This document shows, one piece after another, positions 7,803 to 16,070 of a stretch of DNA of 64,000 nt (the first letter of the stretch is position 1; every line of letters begins with the position of its first letter). Both the position numbers and the translations under genes were made by a program. The DNA is from Chlamydiae bacterium Ga0074140 (GTDB lineage Bacteria > Chlamydiota > Chlamydiia > Chlamydiales > Rhabdochlamydiaceae). The notes under the pieces were generated by a model. The model was not told the origin of the DNA, searched no databases, and was given only the letters and a program-made list of their open reading frames with translations. The DNA lies in assembly GCA_001464115.1 (NCBI GenBank), contig LNES01000001.1, positions 1-64,000 on the forward strand, read 5' to 3'.

Positions 7803-9705
7803 CAAACCTGTAGAACTCGCCGATGGAAGCCGAGCCTTTGATCTGGCCGAGAAGTTAAATCTTCGAGCTCCCCATGAAGCGCTTGCCGCTTTGATTGGTG
7901 GAGTTCTCTATGATCTCTCCCACCTCCTCAAAGAGGGGGATCATGTCGAATTGATCCCATTTGACGACAAACGCGGCAAAGAGGTCTTCTGGCACACCTC
8001 TGCACATGTGCTTGCACAAGCAATCTTGCGTCTTTGGCCTGAAGCAAAACCAACAATTGGACCTCCGATCGAAAGTGGCTTCTACTACGACTTTGCTAAC
8101 TTGACGATCTCTGAGCACGACCTCGAAAAGATCGAGCAAGAGGTCGAGAAGATCATTCGTGAAAATTATAAGCCTGAACGCCACCTTTTCAAAAACAAAG
8201 AGGAAGCTCTTTCGCGATTTAAATCTAACCCCTACAAAAAAGAGCTCATCGAAGGATTTGAAGAGGGACCCATCACAGGCTATTCTCAAGGAGAATTTTT
8301 CGATCTCTGCCGAGGTCCTCACCTTCCAAGTTTGGGGAAAATCAAAGCTTTTAAAATTCTCAAAACTTCAGGCGCCTACTGGAAGGGCGATCCAAAACGC
8401 GAAACACTAACACGCGTTTATGGCATCTCATTCCCTGATCGGAAGCTTCTGAAAGAGTATCTGACCTTTCTAGAAGAGGCAAAAAAACGAGATCATAAAG
8501 TTCTTGGACCCAAACTCGGGATCTTCCAGATAATGGAGGAGGCTCCTGGCATTCCTTTCATTCTTCCTAAAGGAATGATCATTTGGGAAAGGCTTCTTGA
8601 CTTCTGGCGCAAAATCCACCGAAGAGCTGGGTATCAAGAGATCAAAACTCCTCAGCTTCTCAGTCAAGAGCTCTGGGAACGCTCGGGTCACTGGCACTTC
8701 TACAAAGAGAACATGTACACCTTTGAAGTTGAAGATCGCCACTTCGCGCTCAAGCCGATGAACTGCCCCGGCTGCATGCTCTACTTCCGCTCGCAAAGCC
8801 ATAGCTATCGCGATTTTCCTTTGCGAATCTCAGAGATAGGCCACGTCTACCGCCACGAGCTCTCAGGAGCTTTGAGCGGACTCTTTCGCGTGAGAAGCTT
8901 TCACCAAGACGACGCGCACCTCTTCCTTCTTCCCTCGCAGATCAAGGAGGAGATTTTAGGGATTATCTCGCTGATCGAAGAGATCTACGGAACATTTGGT
9001 CTCTCCTATCGTCTCGAACTTTCCACTCGCCCCGCAAAGAGCATCGGTTCAGATGCGGACTGGGAAGTGGCAACTAAGGGGCTTAAAGAAGCGCTCGATG
9101 AGTGGGGAAAACCTTATGCGATCAACGAGGGTGATGGCGCTTTCTATGGACCCAAAATCGATATCCACATCCGAGACACCTTAAACCGTTCTTGGCAGTG
9201 CGGCACAATCCAGTATGACATGGCTCTTCCTGAAAAATTCCAACTCGAATATATGGATAGTGATAGCCAGCATAAACGGCCTGTGATGATCCACCGAGCG
9301 CTCTTCGGATCGGTCGAGCGATTTTTGGGAATTTTGATTGAGCATTTTGCGGGAAGATTCCCTCTTTGGATTAGCCCGCTTCCGATACGAATCATTACAG
9401 TTGCTGAAAGGCACAATGCGTATGCGCATGAACTAGCCTTGAAAATTAAGCACGCTGGCTTTATTTGTGATGTTGACGATTCCAATGAATCGGTAAACAA
9501 AAAAATCAGAACAGCACAGCTTATGCAGATAAATTATATGTTGACCGTAGGAGACAAAGAGGTGGAAAATCGCACAGCGTCTCTTAGAACACGCGATAAT
9601 GTCGTCCATGGCGAAATCGTCATCGACACCTTCTTGCGCGCATTAGAACAAGAGCAAGCTGAACGTTCGATCCACTCTCCCTACGTCGCCGAAGTGGAAG
9701 CATAA
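7783..9705 (+). CDS. thrS: Threonyl-tRNA synthetase
   Basis: ThrRS charges tRNA-Thr with threonine in the cytoplasm. The 640 residues match the usual bacterial length and domain order. An N-terminal TGS domain (about 1-60) is followed by the editing domain with HTSAHVLAQAI near residue 73 and FDLCRGPHLPS near residue 172. The class II catalytic core contains MNCPGCM (zinc Cys), RVRSFHQDDAHLF (zinc His) and VMIHRALFGSVERF (motif 3 with the third zinc ligand). A C-terminal anticodon-binding domain with MLTVGDKEVEN closes the protein. The ATG at 7783 lies inside the end of the preceding gene, which implies translational coupling. parA begins 5 bp after the stop. The thrS-parA-pGP6D order is as in Chlamydiaceae. 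I saw no T-box leader. Confidence 0.97.
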   Translation: MKVFVNNKPVELADGSRAFDLAEKLNLRAPHEALAALIGGVLYDLSHLLKEGDHVELIPFDDKRGKEVFWHTSAHVLAQAILRLWPEAKPTIGPPIESGFYYDFANLTISEHDLEKIEQEVEKIIRENYKPERHLFKNKEEALSRFKSNPYKKELIEGFEEGPITGYSQGEFFDLCRGPHLPSLGKIKAFKILKTSGAYWKGDPKRETLTRVYGISFPDRKLLKEYLTFLEEAKKRDHKVLGPKLGIFQIMEEAPGIPFILPKGMIIWERLLDFWRKIHRRAGYQEIKTPQLLSQELWERSGHWHFYKENMYTFEVEDRHFALKPMNCPGCMLYFRSQSHSYRDFPLRISEIGHVYRHELSGALSGLFRVRSFHQDDAHLFLLPSQIKEEILGIISLIEEIYGTFGLSYRLELSTRPAKSIGSDADWEVATKGLKEALDEWGKPYAINEGDGAFYGPKIDIHIRDTLNRSWQCGTIQYDMALPEKFQLEYMDSDSQHKRPVMIHRALFGSVERFLGILIEHFAGRFPLWISPLPIRIITVAERHNAYAHELALKIKHAGFICDVDDSNESVNKKIRTAQLMQINYMLTVGDKEVENRTASLRTRDNVVHGEIVIDTFLRALEQEQAERSIHSPYVAEVEA

Positions 9706-9710
9706 AATTA

Positions 9711-10484
9711 ATGAAGAGCATCGCAAAGAGAATCGCCATCAGCAGCTTTAAGGGCGGCACAGCAAAGACCTCGACCTCTTTGCATCTTGCGTCCGCTCTT
9801 GCAAAATTTCATAAGCAGAAAGTTCTTCTGATCGATTTTGATGCGCAAGCAAACCTAACAAGCGGATTGGGTTACGATCCTGATGCACAAGATAGCTTGG
9901 CTCCCGTTCTTCAGGGAGAGAAAAAGGTGGAAGAGGTCATCGTTAAAACGAGCATTCCCAACCTGCATTTGATTCCTGCAGATACCTGGTTAGAGCGTGT
10001 TGAAGTCACAGGACAGCTTGCGGCTGATAGATATTCGCATGAACGGCTTAAACAGATCTTAAGCCCCCTCCAATACGATACGATCATCATCGACACACCT
10101 CCCTCTCTTTGCTGGCTTACAGAGTCCGCGCTCATCGCTTCTCACCACTCTCTCGTCTGCGCAACACCCGAATTTTACAGTGTGAAAGGGCTTCAAAGAC
10201 TCGCGACTTTCATCTCGAATATCGCTGAAAGACATCCGATGAACATCCTCGGCGTCGCTCTCTCGTTCTGGAACCCTCGAGGAAAGAGCAACAAGGATTT
10301 TCTCCAGATCATCGATGAGACTTTTCCCGGCAAGCTTCTAGAGCCCAAAATACGCAGAGACATCAACGTTGCCGAAGCTTCGATTTTTGGAAAACCAGTC
10401 TTCGAGACTGCGCCAAAAAGCCGCGCTGCCGAGGATTATATGGACCTCGCAAAAGAAGTATTAAAACGATGTAAAACGGTTTGA
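9711..10484 (+). CDS. parA: ParA-family partitioning ATPase
   Basis: This 257-residue ATPase belongs to the ParA/Soj/MinD deviant Walker family. Near the N-terminus is the deviant Walker A motif SSFKGGTAKTSTS, then LLIDFDAQANLTSGLG (Walker A') and TIIIDTPPSLCWL (Walker B). Proteins of this family pattern the nucleoid or plasmids and drive DNA segregation. It is 5 bp downstream of thrS and 1 bp upstream of a homologue of the chlamydial plasmid protein pGP6-D, the same neighbourhood as the chromosomal minD/parA of Chlamydia trachomatis. No parB or parS-like site is evident nearby. The chromosomal location with a pGP6-D partner suggests an ancient plasmid-derived partition module; that last point is inference. 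Confidence 0.92.
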   Translation: MKSIAKRIAISSFKGGTAKTSTSLHLASALAKFHKQKVLLIDFDAQANLTSGLGYDPDAQDSLAPVLQGEKKVEEVIVKTSIPNLHLIPADTWLERVEVTGQLAADRYSHERLKQILSPLQYDTIIIDTPPSLCWLTESALIASHHSLVCATPEFYSVKGLQRLATFISNIAERHPMNILGVALSFWNPRGKSNKDFLQIIDETFPGKLLEPKIRRDINVAEASIFGKPVFETAPKSRAAEDYMDLAKEVLKRCKTV

Positions 10485-10485
10485 C

Positions 10486-11223
10486 ATGACAAAAGTAAAT
10501 TCTCTCCTCTCACAAAGATTTAAACGCGCGACACAAAAACTCACGAGCAAAATGACCGCTCTCGCAGAACTCTCTTCAAGCGGAAGCCTCTCAAGTTTTT
10601 CAGGGGTTTTCCGCGTGACTCCGCTTTCTGCCGTTGAAGAACAAACCCTACGCAACCTTCTCGACTCCCATAGCACAGAAAAAACGAATATCAAAGAGGA
10701 CCTGCAAAAACTTTCCGCGCTTACAACGGAAGTAAAGGCGATTAACAACCAAGCTGCCATTTTGCACGGTGAGAGAATCAAAAAAGCTCAGGAGATCCTC
10801 AAGAAATACAAAGATGGGGCTTTTACGAGTTGGCTCATTGCAACGTATGGAAACCGGCAAACTCCTTATAACTTCTTGCAATATTACGAACTCTATACCG
10901 CACTACCACAATTCCTACATCCGAAATTAGAAGAGATGCCAAGACAAGCGGTGTATACACTGGCGAGTAGAAACGGCTCTGCAGACCAGAAAGAGCTCAT
11001 TGTTAAAAACTACAAGGGGGAGCCCAAACAAGAGCTTCTCGCACTGATTCGAGAGACCTTCCCCCTTCCAAAACAAGATAAGCGCGCGCAGGATCTTGCA
11101 GCACTTGCCACAACTTCACTGATCCGCGTCAAGCAGCTCGTTGACCACCCTGATTTTCAACCCACAGAAGAGCAAAAGAGGATACTTCGAGAGCAGCTCA
11201 CGACTCTTCTGCAATTTGTTTAA
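10486..11223 (+). CDS. pGP6-D homologue (chlamydial virulence plasmid protein family)
   Basis: A 245-residue soluble protein, rich in lysine and with helical heptad-like stretches, between parA and purB. Position and character match the chromosomal paralogue of chlamydial plasmid protein pGP6-D, which follows parA in Chlamydia. Notable stretches are SSGSLSSFSGVFRVTPLS near residue 30, a coiled-coil-like segment around EEQTLRNLLDSHSTEKTN, and KYKDGAFTSWLIATYGNRQT near residue 107, the most conserved-looking part. The function of the family is not established; in plasmids it lies with partition and replication genes. It starts 1 bp after the parA stop and ends 2 bp before purB, so it is co-transcribed. 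Assignment rests on synteny more than on motifs. Confidence 0.75.
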   Translation: MTKVNSLLSQRFKRATQKLTSKMTALAELSSSGSLSSFSGVFRVTPLSAVEEQTLRNLLDSHSTEKTNIKEDLQKLSALTTEVKAINNQAAILHGERIKKAQEILKKYKDGAFTSWLIATYGNRQTPYNFLQYYELYTALPQFLHPKLEEMPRQAVYTLASRNGSADQKELIVKNYKGEPKQELLALIRETFPLPKQDKRAQDLAALATTSLIRVKQLVDHPDFQPTEEQKRILREQLTTLLQFV

Positions 11224-11225
11224 AA

Positions 11226-12659
11226 ATGGATCATCGTTCTTACGAAAGCCCACTTGCCACGCGCTACGCTAGCAAGGAACTTTCCCTTCTTTTTTCTCCA
11301 GAATATAAATATGTAACGTGGAGAAAACTCTGGGTAGCTCTTGCGAAAGCCGAGCAAACTCTTGGTCTTGACATCCGTACCGAACAGATAGAAGAGCTCG
11401 AAAAACATCTCTATGAGATCGACTACCAAAAGGCGAGCGATTACGAAAAGATCTTTCGACACGATGTTATGGCTCATATCCATGCCTACGGAGATCAATG
11501 CCCAAATGCAAAGGGGATTATCCACTGGGGGGCTACCTCCTGCTTTGTCACCGACAACGGTGACCTCATCCAGATGTATGAAGGCCTTAAAATCCTACGA
11601 GGAAAACTTCTTCAAGTAATCCGTCATTTAGCAGCTTTTGCAAGCGCCCACGCTGACCTTCCCTGCTTAAGCTACACCCATTTTCAGCCCGCTCAACCCA
11701 CAACTGTAGGAAAACGCGCCTGCCTCTGGTTACAAGATTTTCTGCTCGATTTAAACGATCTCGAAACACAGCTTTCCGACTTCCGCTTTCTGGGAGTGAA
11801 AGGAGCCACTGGCACACAGGCCTCTTTTCTTCTTCTCTTTAAGAATGATCATCAAAAGGTGAAAAAACTCGATGCCCTCGTTGCTAAAGAGATGGGTTTT
11901 ACAAAACTCTTTGCCATTTCCGGGCAAACCTATACGCGCAAACAAGATATGCGCATCTTCAGCGTCCTTTCAGGAATCGCGGCTTCAGCGCACAAATTTG
12001 CTACCGACATGCGCCTCCTTGCCCATCTCAAGGAGCTCGACGAACCCTTTTCGATCAAACAAGTCGGCTCTTCTGCCATGCCCCATAAACGCAACCCGAT
12101 GCGCTGCGAAAGAATCTGCAGCCTCGCTCGTTTCCTTCTCTCGCTTGCGGAGAACCCCTCCTATACCGCTGCCACTCAGTGGCTCGAGCGAAGCCTCGAT
12201 GACTCCGCCAACCGCCGCCTTGCGATCCCTGAGGCTTTTCTGACAGCCGATGCGATCTTAAATTTGCTCGGAAGCGTCACACAAAATGTCCCTGTCTACC
12301 CCAAGATGATCGAGCGCCATCTCGAGGAGGAGCTCCCTTTCATGGCGACTGAAAATATCCTCATGGAGGCTGTGAGACGAGGGAAAGATAGACAGAAGAT
12401 CCATGAAAGACTCAAGGAGCTCAGCCAAAAAGCCTCACTTGCAATCAAAGAAAAAGGAGAGGATCCCCATCTTCTCAAAGCGATCGCCAGGGATCCCGAC
12501 ATCGGTCTCTCTGAAAAAGAGATCCACGATCTCGCCCAAGTCCACCTCTTCATCGGACGCGCACCCCAACAAGTCCGCGAATTCCTCAAAGAAGAGGTCG
12601 AACCCCTCCTCAAAAAATACCAAGGCGAAGAAGTTTCCCTTCCTTCCGTTGAGATTTGA
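11226..12659 (+). CDS. purB: Adenylosuccinate lyase
   Basis: PurB splits adenylosuccinate to AMP and fumarate, and SAICAR to AICAR. The 477 residues match the larger adenylosuccinate lyase type. The fumarase/aspartase superfamily signature is SSAMPHKRNPMRCE near residue 280; the catalytic histidine region GATSCFVTDN is near residue 98, and LSYTHFQPAQPTT near residue 145. It is the last gene of the operon starting at 6963, 2 bp after the pGP6-D homologue. With no other purine biosynthesis gene in view, the likely role is converting IMP-derived adenylosuccinate to AMP, provided purA exists elsewhere. Chlamydiaceae generally lack this step, so this is a feature of a less reduced chlamydia. A structured repeat element follows 33 bp after the stop. 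Confidence 0.95.
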   Translation: MDHRSYESPLATRYASKELSLLFSPEYKYVTWRKLWVALAKAEQTLGLDIRTEQIEELEKHLYEIDYQKASDYEKIFRHDVMAHIHAYGDQCPNAKGIIHWGATSCFVTDNGDLIQMYEGLKILRGKLLQVIRHLAAFASAHADLPCLSYTHFQPAQPTTVGKRACLWLQDFLLDLNDLETQLSDFRFLGVKGATGTQASFLLLFKNDHQKVKKLDALVAKEMGFTKLFAISGQTYTRKQDMRIFSVLSGIAASAHKFATDMRLLAHLKELDEPFSIKQVGSSAMPHKRNPMRCERICSLARFLLSLAENPSYTAATQWLERSLDDSANRRLAIPEAFLTADAILNLLGSVTQNVPVYPKMIERHLEEELPFMATENILMEAVRRGKDRQKIHERLKELSQKASLAIKEKGEDPHLLKAIARDPDIGLSEKEIHDLAQVHLFIGRAPQQVREFLKEEVEPLLKKYQGEEVSLPSVEI

Positions 12660-12692
12660 GATAATTAGAAATTAGAAAAAATAAGAGATAAA

Positions 12693-13035
12693 TAGACATG
12701 TCGGGGGTTGAGGGGGGCACTTCGTGTCGCCCTCGCAACCCCCTGCGACCCCCTTGCGCCTCACCTCGCCTTGAAAAATCATATGCTCGTCGACGGGGTG
12801 TGCGAAGCACTACCCCGCCCGCTCCGCTCTCCTGCGCTATGATTTTTCTGTGCGATCTGAGTCGTCGGGCTGCTCCCGCGCTCACTTCCCCAACCTGTCG
12901 GTTGGGTCCCCTTCTCGCGTCGTCTCGCAGTCACAAGAAATTAATAAGGAAGTTGATTTTCTTGATTAGCAACTGCGACATGACACGGAAGAGGCTCCAC
13001 GACGAAGGAGTGGAGAGGGAGTGCTTGTCGCAGCC
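12693..13035. repeat. Structured inverted-repeat element, copy B (right end lost)
   Basis: Copy B starts with the same 13-bp terminal sequence TAGACATGTCGGG (12693-12705) as copy A but lacks the matching right terminus. Bases 12754-12931 match copy A at 4421-4598. Its hairpins use different bases in the same places: GGGGGTTG/CAACCCCC (12703-12710 with 12736-12743), GAAAAATCATA/TATGATTTTTC (12773-12783 with 12838-12848), CAAGAAA/TTTCTTG around 12933-12964, and CTCCAC/GTGGAG (12995-13000 with 13010-13015), the last enclosed by CTGCGACA/TGTCGCAG. An AT-rich stretch with AATTAGAAATTAGAAA lies just before it. The element fills the 383-bp gap between purB and dapA, which are convergent, and may act as a terminator there. 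Confidence 0.75.
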
Positions 13036-13042
13036 GATTTAA

Positions 13043-13960
13043 TTATAGGGCGGCTTTTACTTTAGTTAGAAAGGAAGCGGCTTCACCATTCAGAATGCCG
13101 GCGCTTTCAAGGGCTTCGCGGATTTTTTTCTTGGTGGCCTCTTGCGGTTCAACGAGCGGAAGGCGGAGCACTGGAGAGCACTTGCCCATGAGGCTGAGCG
13201 CATACTTGATTCCGATCGGATTAGATTCGAGAAAGATCGCCTTGCAAACAGGAAAAAAGCGGTTGTAGATCTCTCTTGCTTCAGCGAGATTTCCTTCATG
13301 CGCGGCATCGCTTAGCCTTTTCCATTCGCGCGGAATGATGTTGGCAATGACAGAGCATACACCTGCAGCACCGACGCCAAGAAGGGCAAGAGCCACGCTA
13401 TCATCCCCAGTAAAAAAGGAGATCGGCGTGCGCTGCATGAGTTCAACAGCGAGCTCCACATCACCTGGTGATTCCTTAACGGAGAAAATACCCTCGATTG
13501 CACAGAGCTCAACCAGCTGATCAACAGAAAGTTTTAAAGCAGTTCTCACGGGATGATAGTAGAGCATCATAGGAAGGCCCACCTTGGCAACTGCGCGGAA
13601 GTGTGCGAGACACCCAGCAAATGAGGGCCGGTTGTAGTAGGGGAAGATGACGAGGCACCCATCCGCGCCCGCCTTCTGCGCTTGCTGTGTACGCTGGACA
13701 CTTGTTTTCGTATCGTTCGTGCCCGTGCCCGCTAAAATCTTGGTCTTTCCTTGCGCAATCTCAACAGCTCTTCTCACAAGCCAGTTCTGCTCTTCGGAAG
13801 AAAGAGTTGGCGCCTCACCTGTAGTCCCGCAAACCACAATTCCATCGGTTCCCGACTCGACATGCCACTCAACGAGCTTGGAAAAAGCCTGCTCATCGAT
13901 CTCGTAGGTTGAAGTGAAGGGAGTTGCAATTGCAACGAGTGATCCTTTGAGATTACGCAT
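13043..13960 (-). CDS. dapA: 4-hydroxy-tetrahydrodipicolinate synthase
   Basis: DapA condenses pyruvate with aspartate semialdehyde, the first committed step to diaminopimelate and lysine. The 305-residue protein is a (beta/alpha)8 barrel with the family motifs: GIVVCGTTGEAPTLS near residue 40, IFPYYNRPS near residue 130 (catalytic tyrosine), and IFSVKESPGD near residue 160 with the Schiff-base lysine. The YYHPVRT segment stands where YNVPxRT is usual. In chlamydiae the pathway continues through the DapL aminotransferase to supply meso-DAP for peptidoglycan; those genes are not in the window. The start ATG at 13960 lies 8 bp inside the end of ung, so the two are co-transcribed with ung first. 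Confidence 0.95.
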   Translation of the reverse strand: MRNLKGSLVAIATPFTSTYEIDEQAFSKLVEWHVESGTDGIVVCGTTGEAPTLSSEEQNWLVRRAVEIAQGKTKILAGTGTNDTKTSVQRTQQAQKAGADGCLVIFPYYNRPSFAGCLAHFRAVAKVGLPMMLYYHPVRTALKLSVDQLVELCAIEGIFSVKESPGDVELAVELMQRTPISFFTGDDSVALALLGVGAAGVCSVIANIIPREWKRLSDAAHEGNLAEAREIYNRFFPVCKAIFLESNPIGIKYALSLMGKCSPVLRLPLVEPQEATKKKIREALESAGILNGEAASFLTKVKAAL

Positions 13961-14648
13961 GGGACTCTCCTTGGGTAATTTCCCAATTTATGGGCGCTTT
14001 GCCAAACTTTTTCAAGTGAGCATTAATCTTAGAAAAATGGCGGCAGCCGAAAAACCCAGAGTGAGCCGAGAAGGGAGAGGGGTGTGCAGCCAGGAGAACC
14101 GCTTGATTTTCCCTAGGTTTATGCAAGATATGCTGAACCTTATCTTGAGCGGATTTTCCCCATAAGACAAAGACGATCGGATCCTCTCTCTCGAGCAGCT
14201 TCATGATCACAGCATCTGTGAAACGCTCCCATCCCTGGCCATGGTGGGATTTGGGCTCATGCGCCCTCACCGTCAGCGTCGCATTTAACATGAGGACCCC
14301 TTGCTTCGCCCAACCCGTTAAACACCCCTCTTTGGGAGGAGGGATTTTCAGGTCTTCAGCCAGTTCTTGAAAGATATTTCTCAGAGAAGGAGGAAAAGGA
14401 ATCCCACACGGGACACTAAAAGAGAGCCCATGCGCCTGGCCTTCGCCATGGTAGGGATCCTGCCCAACGATCACGACCTTCGTTTGCGCAAATGGAGTTT
14501 GGCGAAAAGCGTTAAACACCAGAGGCTCTGGAGGATAGACGATAGCACCGGAGGATTTCTCTTTGGCTAAGAACGCCTTGAGCTCTCCGATATAGGGTTT
14601 CGCAATCTCCCCTTTTAACGCCTCATACCAGCTCTTTTCGATTTGCAT
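13953..14648 (-). CDS. ung: Uracil-DNA glycosylase, family 1
   Basis: Ung removes uracil from DNA to begin base-excision repair. All family-1 motifs are visible in 231 residues: VIVGQDPYHGEGQAHGLSFS near residue 62 with the catalytic aspartate, GVLMLNATLTVRAHEPKSHH near residue 120, VFVLWGKSAQDK near residue 160, and AAHPSPFSAHSGFFG near residue 190 with the catalytic histidine in HPSP. The length is normal. It overlaps dapA by 8 bp and is transcribed first in the pair. Upstream is tRNA-Pro on the same strand. Confidence 0.97.
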   Translation of the reverse strand: MQIEKSWYEALKGEIAKPYIGELKAFLAKEKSSGAIVYPPEPLVFNAFRQTPFAQTKVVIVGQDPYHGEGQAHGLSFSVPCGIPFPPSLRNIFQELAEDLKIPPPKEGCLTGWAKQGVLMLNATLTVRAHEPKSHHGQGWERFTDAVIMKLLEREDPIVFVLWGKSAQDKVQHILHKPRENQAVLLAAHPSPFSAHSGFFGCRHFSKINAHLKKFGKAPINWEITQGESHA

Positions 14649-14705
14649 GCGGGCCAGATTAGCAGGAAAAAAATATTGAGCTCAAGATCGAACAGGAAGA
14701 AAAAA

Positions 14706-14780
14706 TCTGGGTGGTAGGATTTGAACCTACGACCCCTAACACCCCATGCTAGTGCGCTAGCCAAGCTGCGCTACACCCAG
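14706..14780 (-). tRNA. tRNA-Pro (anticodon GGG)
   Basis: Read on the minus strand from 14780, all four arms fold: acceptor CTGGGTG with CACCCAG, D stem GCGC/GCGC around AGCTTGGCTA, anticodon stem CTAGC/GTTAG, and T stem GTAGG/CCTAC around TTCAAAT. The anticodon loop is ATGGGGT, giving U33, anticodon GGG and G37, which is proline. The discriminator is A, and CCA is not encoded; a run of T follows directly. The gene is 75 nt long, with about 58 bp to ung. Confidence 0.95.
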
Positions 14781-14852
14781 ATAGAAGAAGAGGATAAGGT
14801 ATAAAGGCTTAAGGTTAAAGGGAAGAAATCGGCCTCCGTCGTCAAAGGAATT

Positions 14853-15110
14853 TTAGACAGCGGCGGTGATCCCCTCGAACTGAAACTCAGCTTTCTTAAA
14901 CTCTTTGACGCCGATTCTTGCGCACTCTTCGATGATCTTCTCGAGAACATCGCCTGGGTGCACTTCTGCGGCGGAGATGTCGACAGAGATCGATGCAGAA
15001 AAGTTAACGCCGGCGCGAATACCTTTCACCTTGAAGTTGGCGTACATCGTCTCTTTTTTCTTTGTGATGTTTTTAAAGCGGATAAGATTGTTTTCTGCTA
15101 AGTCATCCAT
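14853..15110 (-). CDS. Small conserved-looking protein of unknown function, 85 residues
   Basis: An 85-residue soluble acidic/basic protein from ATG 15110. It begins MDDLAENNLIRFKNITKKKE and continues with alternating strands (MYANFKVKGIRAGVNFSASISVDIS) and an amphipathic helix (VLEKIIEECARIGVKEFKKAEF), a possible small alpha/beta fold. I do not recognise the family. The coding quality looks good and it has a perfect -35 box TTGACA on the minus strand (15168-15163) about 55 bp upstream, though the -10 is poor. It lies between tRNA-Pro and the divergent glmU-like gene. No signal peptide or membrane segment is seen. Confidence 0.65.
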   Translation of the reverse strand: MDDLAENNLIRFKNITKKKETMYANFKVKGIRAGVNFSASISVDISAAEVHPGDVLEKIIEECARIGVKEFKKAEFQFEGITAAV

Positions 15111-15144
15111 AGGTTTCTCACTGGTTTTGATGCTGGAGAGCGTA

Positions 15145-15168
15145 GTGCGTAAAGTTGGTTTCTGTCAA
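15145..15168 (-). promoter_or_regulatory. Candidate promoter -35 region of the 85-residue gene
   Basis: TTGACA (15168-15163, minus strand) is a perfect -35. With an 18-bp spacer the -10 would be TACGCT, which is weak. Confidence 0.35.
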
Positions 15169-15177
15169 ACGGTTCTT

Positions 15178-15364
15178 GTTCATAACTCACACACTTTCGC
15201 TGTTCATAACTCTGTCGATAATCGGAATTGATCATAACTTGTGAGTTTTGATCAGTTCGGAGACATCTCATGAACAGAAAAATTCATGAGGGAAAAGGAG
15301 GGGTGTTATCGACATTTCCACACCGCTAAAATACGAAGATATTCTAGTATATATCTAATATCTT
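15178..15364. promoter_or_regulatory. Intergenic region with three direct repeats and an inverted repeat
   Basis: The word GTTCATAACTC occurs at 15178 and 15202, and a variant GATCATAACTT at 15230. AACTCAC (15184-15190) is inverted as GTGAGTT at 15241-15247. Nearer the glmU-like gene is the perfect inverted repeat AAGATATT (15336-15343) and AATATCTT (15357-15364) in AT-rich DNA. The region separates two divergent genes (279 bp) and may hold operators and the promoter of the glmU-like/ispA operon. No regulator is identified. Confidence 0.4.
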
Positions 15365-15389
15365 AAAAGATAGAGATGGTGCGGATAAC

Positions 15390-16067
15390 GTGCAAACCAG
15401 TTCAATCGCAGATTTTTTCAACCTGTCAGATTTTTCGCATCGTGCGATTTTTGAAAACTGCCAATATCCCTGGGAAGCTCTTCTAAACCTCTCTTCCTAT
15501 CTCAAGAAACAGAAGTTGGGCAAGATCGAAATAGAGATCCCCACGGGTGTTTTTCTAGTGAATCCTTCCACCATTTCGATCGGTAAGGGTACTGTTGTGG
15601 AGCCGGGCGCATACATCCAGGGCCCTTGTATCATTGGAGCCAATTGTCAGGTGAGAAATGGTGCTTACATTCGCGGAGATGTATTAGCGGGTGATCATTG
15701 TGTGATTGGACACGCGACAGAGATTAAACACTCGATTCTTCTCAACCATGCCGCTGCAGCGCATTTCAATTATGTTGGGGACAGCATTTTAGGTTCGCAT
15801 GTGAATTTGGGGGCGGGAGTGATTCTCGCCAATCTTCGCCTTGATCATGAAAATGTCTCTGTTCGTTTTCGCGATAAGAAGATCGCTACCACGATGAAAA
15901 AGCTCGGTGCAATCATCGGTGATAAAGCGCAGATCGGGTGTAACTGCGTGTTAAACCCTGGAACCGTTCTTGGCCCAGAGGTTCTCTGCTTTCCCTGTCT
16001 TCATGTTGACGGTTATATTCCTCCACATGCTAAGGTTAAAAGTTCACAACGCAATTTGGTTAGATAG
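15390..16067 (+). CDS. Left-handed beta-helix (hexapeptide) acyltransferase, GlmU C-domain-like
   Basis: The 225-residue protein has an N-terminal ~50-residue region followed by hexapeptide repeats of a left-handed beta-helix. Readable repeats include VNPSTISIGKGTVVEPGAYIQGPCIIGANCQV, written here only as a region at about residues 52-84, then GAYIRGDVLAGDHCVIGH and LGAGVILANLRLDHENVSV. The latter resembles the GlmU acetyltransferase site. The uridylyltransferase half of full GlmU is absent. It lies 3 bp before ispA, the order seen in Chlamydiaceae where the homologue is labelled glmU. A likely role is acetylation of glucosamine-1-phosphate for UDP-GlcNAc synthesis, but another sugar could be the substrate. 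The start is GTG at 15390; the ATG at 15376 is out of frame. Confidence 0.7.
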   Translation: MQTSSIADFFNLSDFSHRAIFENCQYPWEALLNLSSYLKKQKLGKIEIEIPTGVFLVNPSTISIGKGTVVEPGAYIQGPCIIGANCQVRNGAYIRGDVLAGDHCVIGHATEIKHSILLNHAAAAHFNYVGDSILGSHVNLGAGVILANLRLDHENVSVRFRDKKIATTMKKLGAIIGDKAQIGCNCVLNPGTVLGPEVLCFPCLHVDGYIPPHAKVKSSQRNLVR

Positions 16068-16070
16068 TCA

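Noticed and set aside
12698..13042. 114-codon open frame over element B
   Set aside because: Same reasoning as element A; the frame is not conserved between copies, and the base pairing pattern explains the sequence.
15301..15325. DnaA box-like TTATCGACA and TTTCCACA before the glmU-like gene
   Set aside because: Only one near-match and one partial match; no cluster. More likely ordinary promoter-region sequence.
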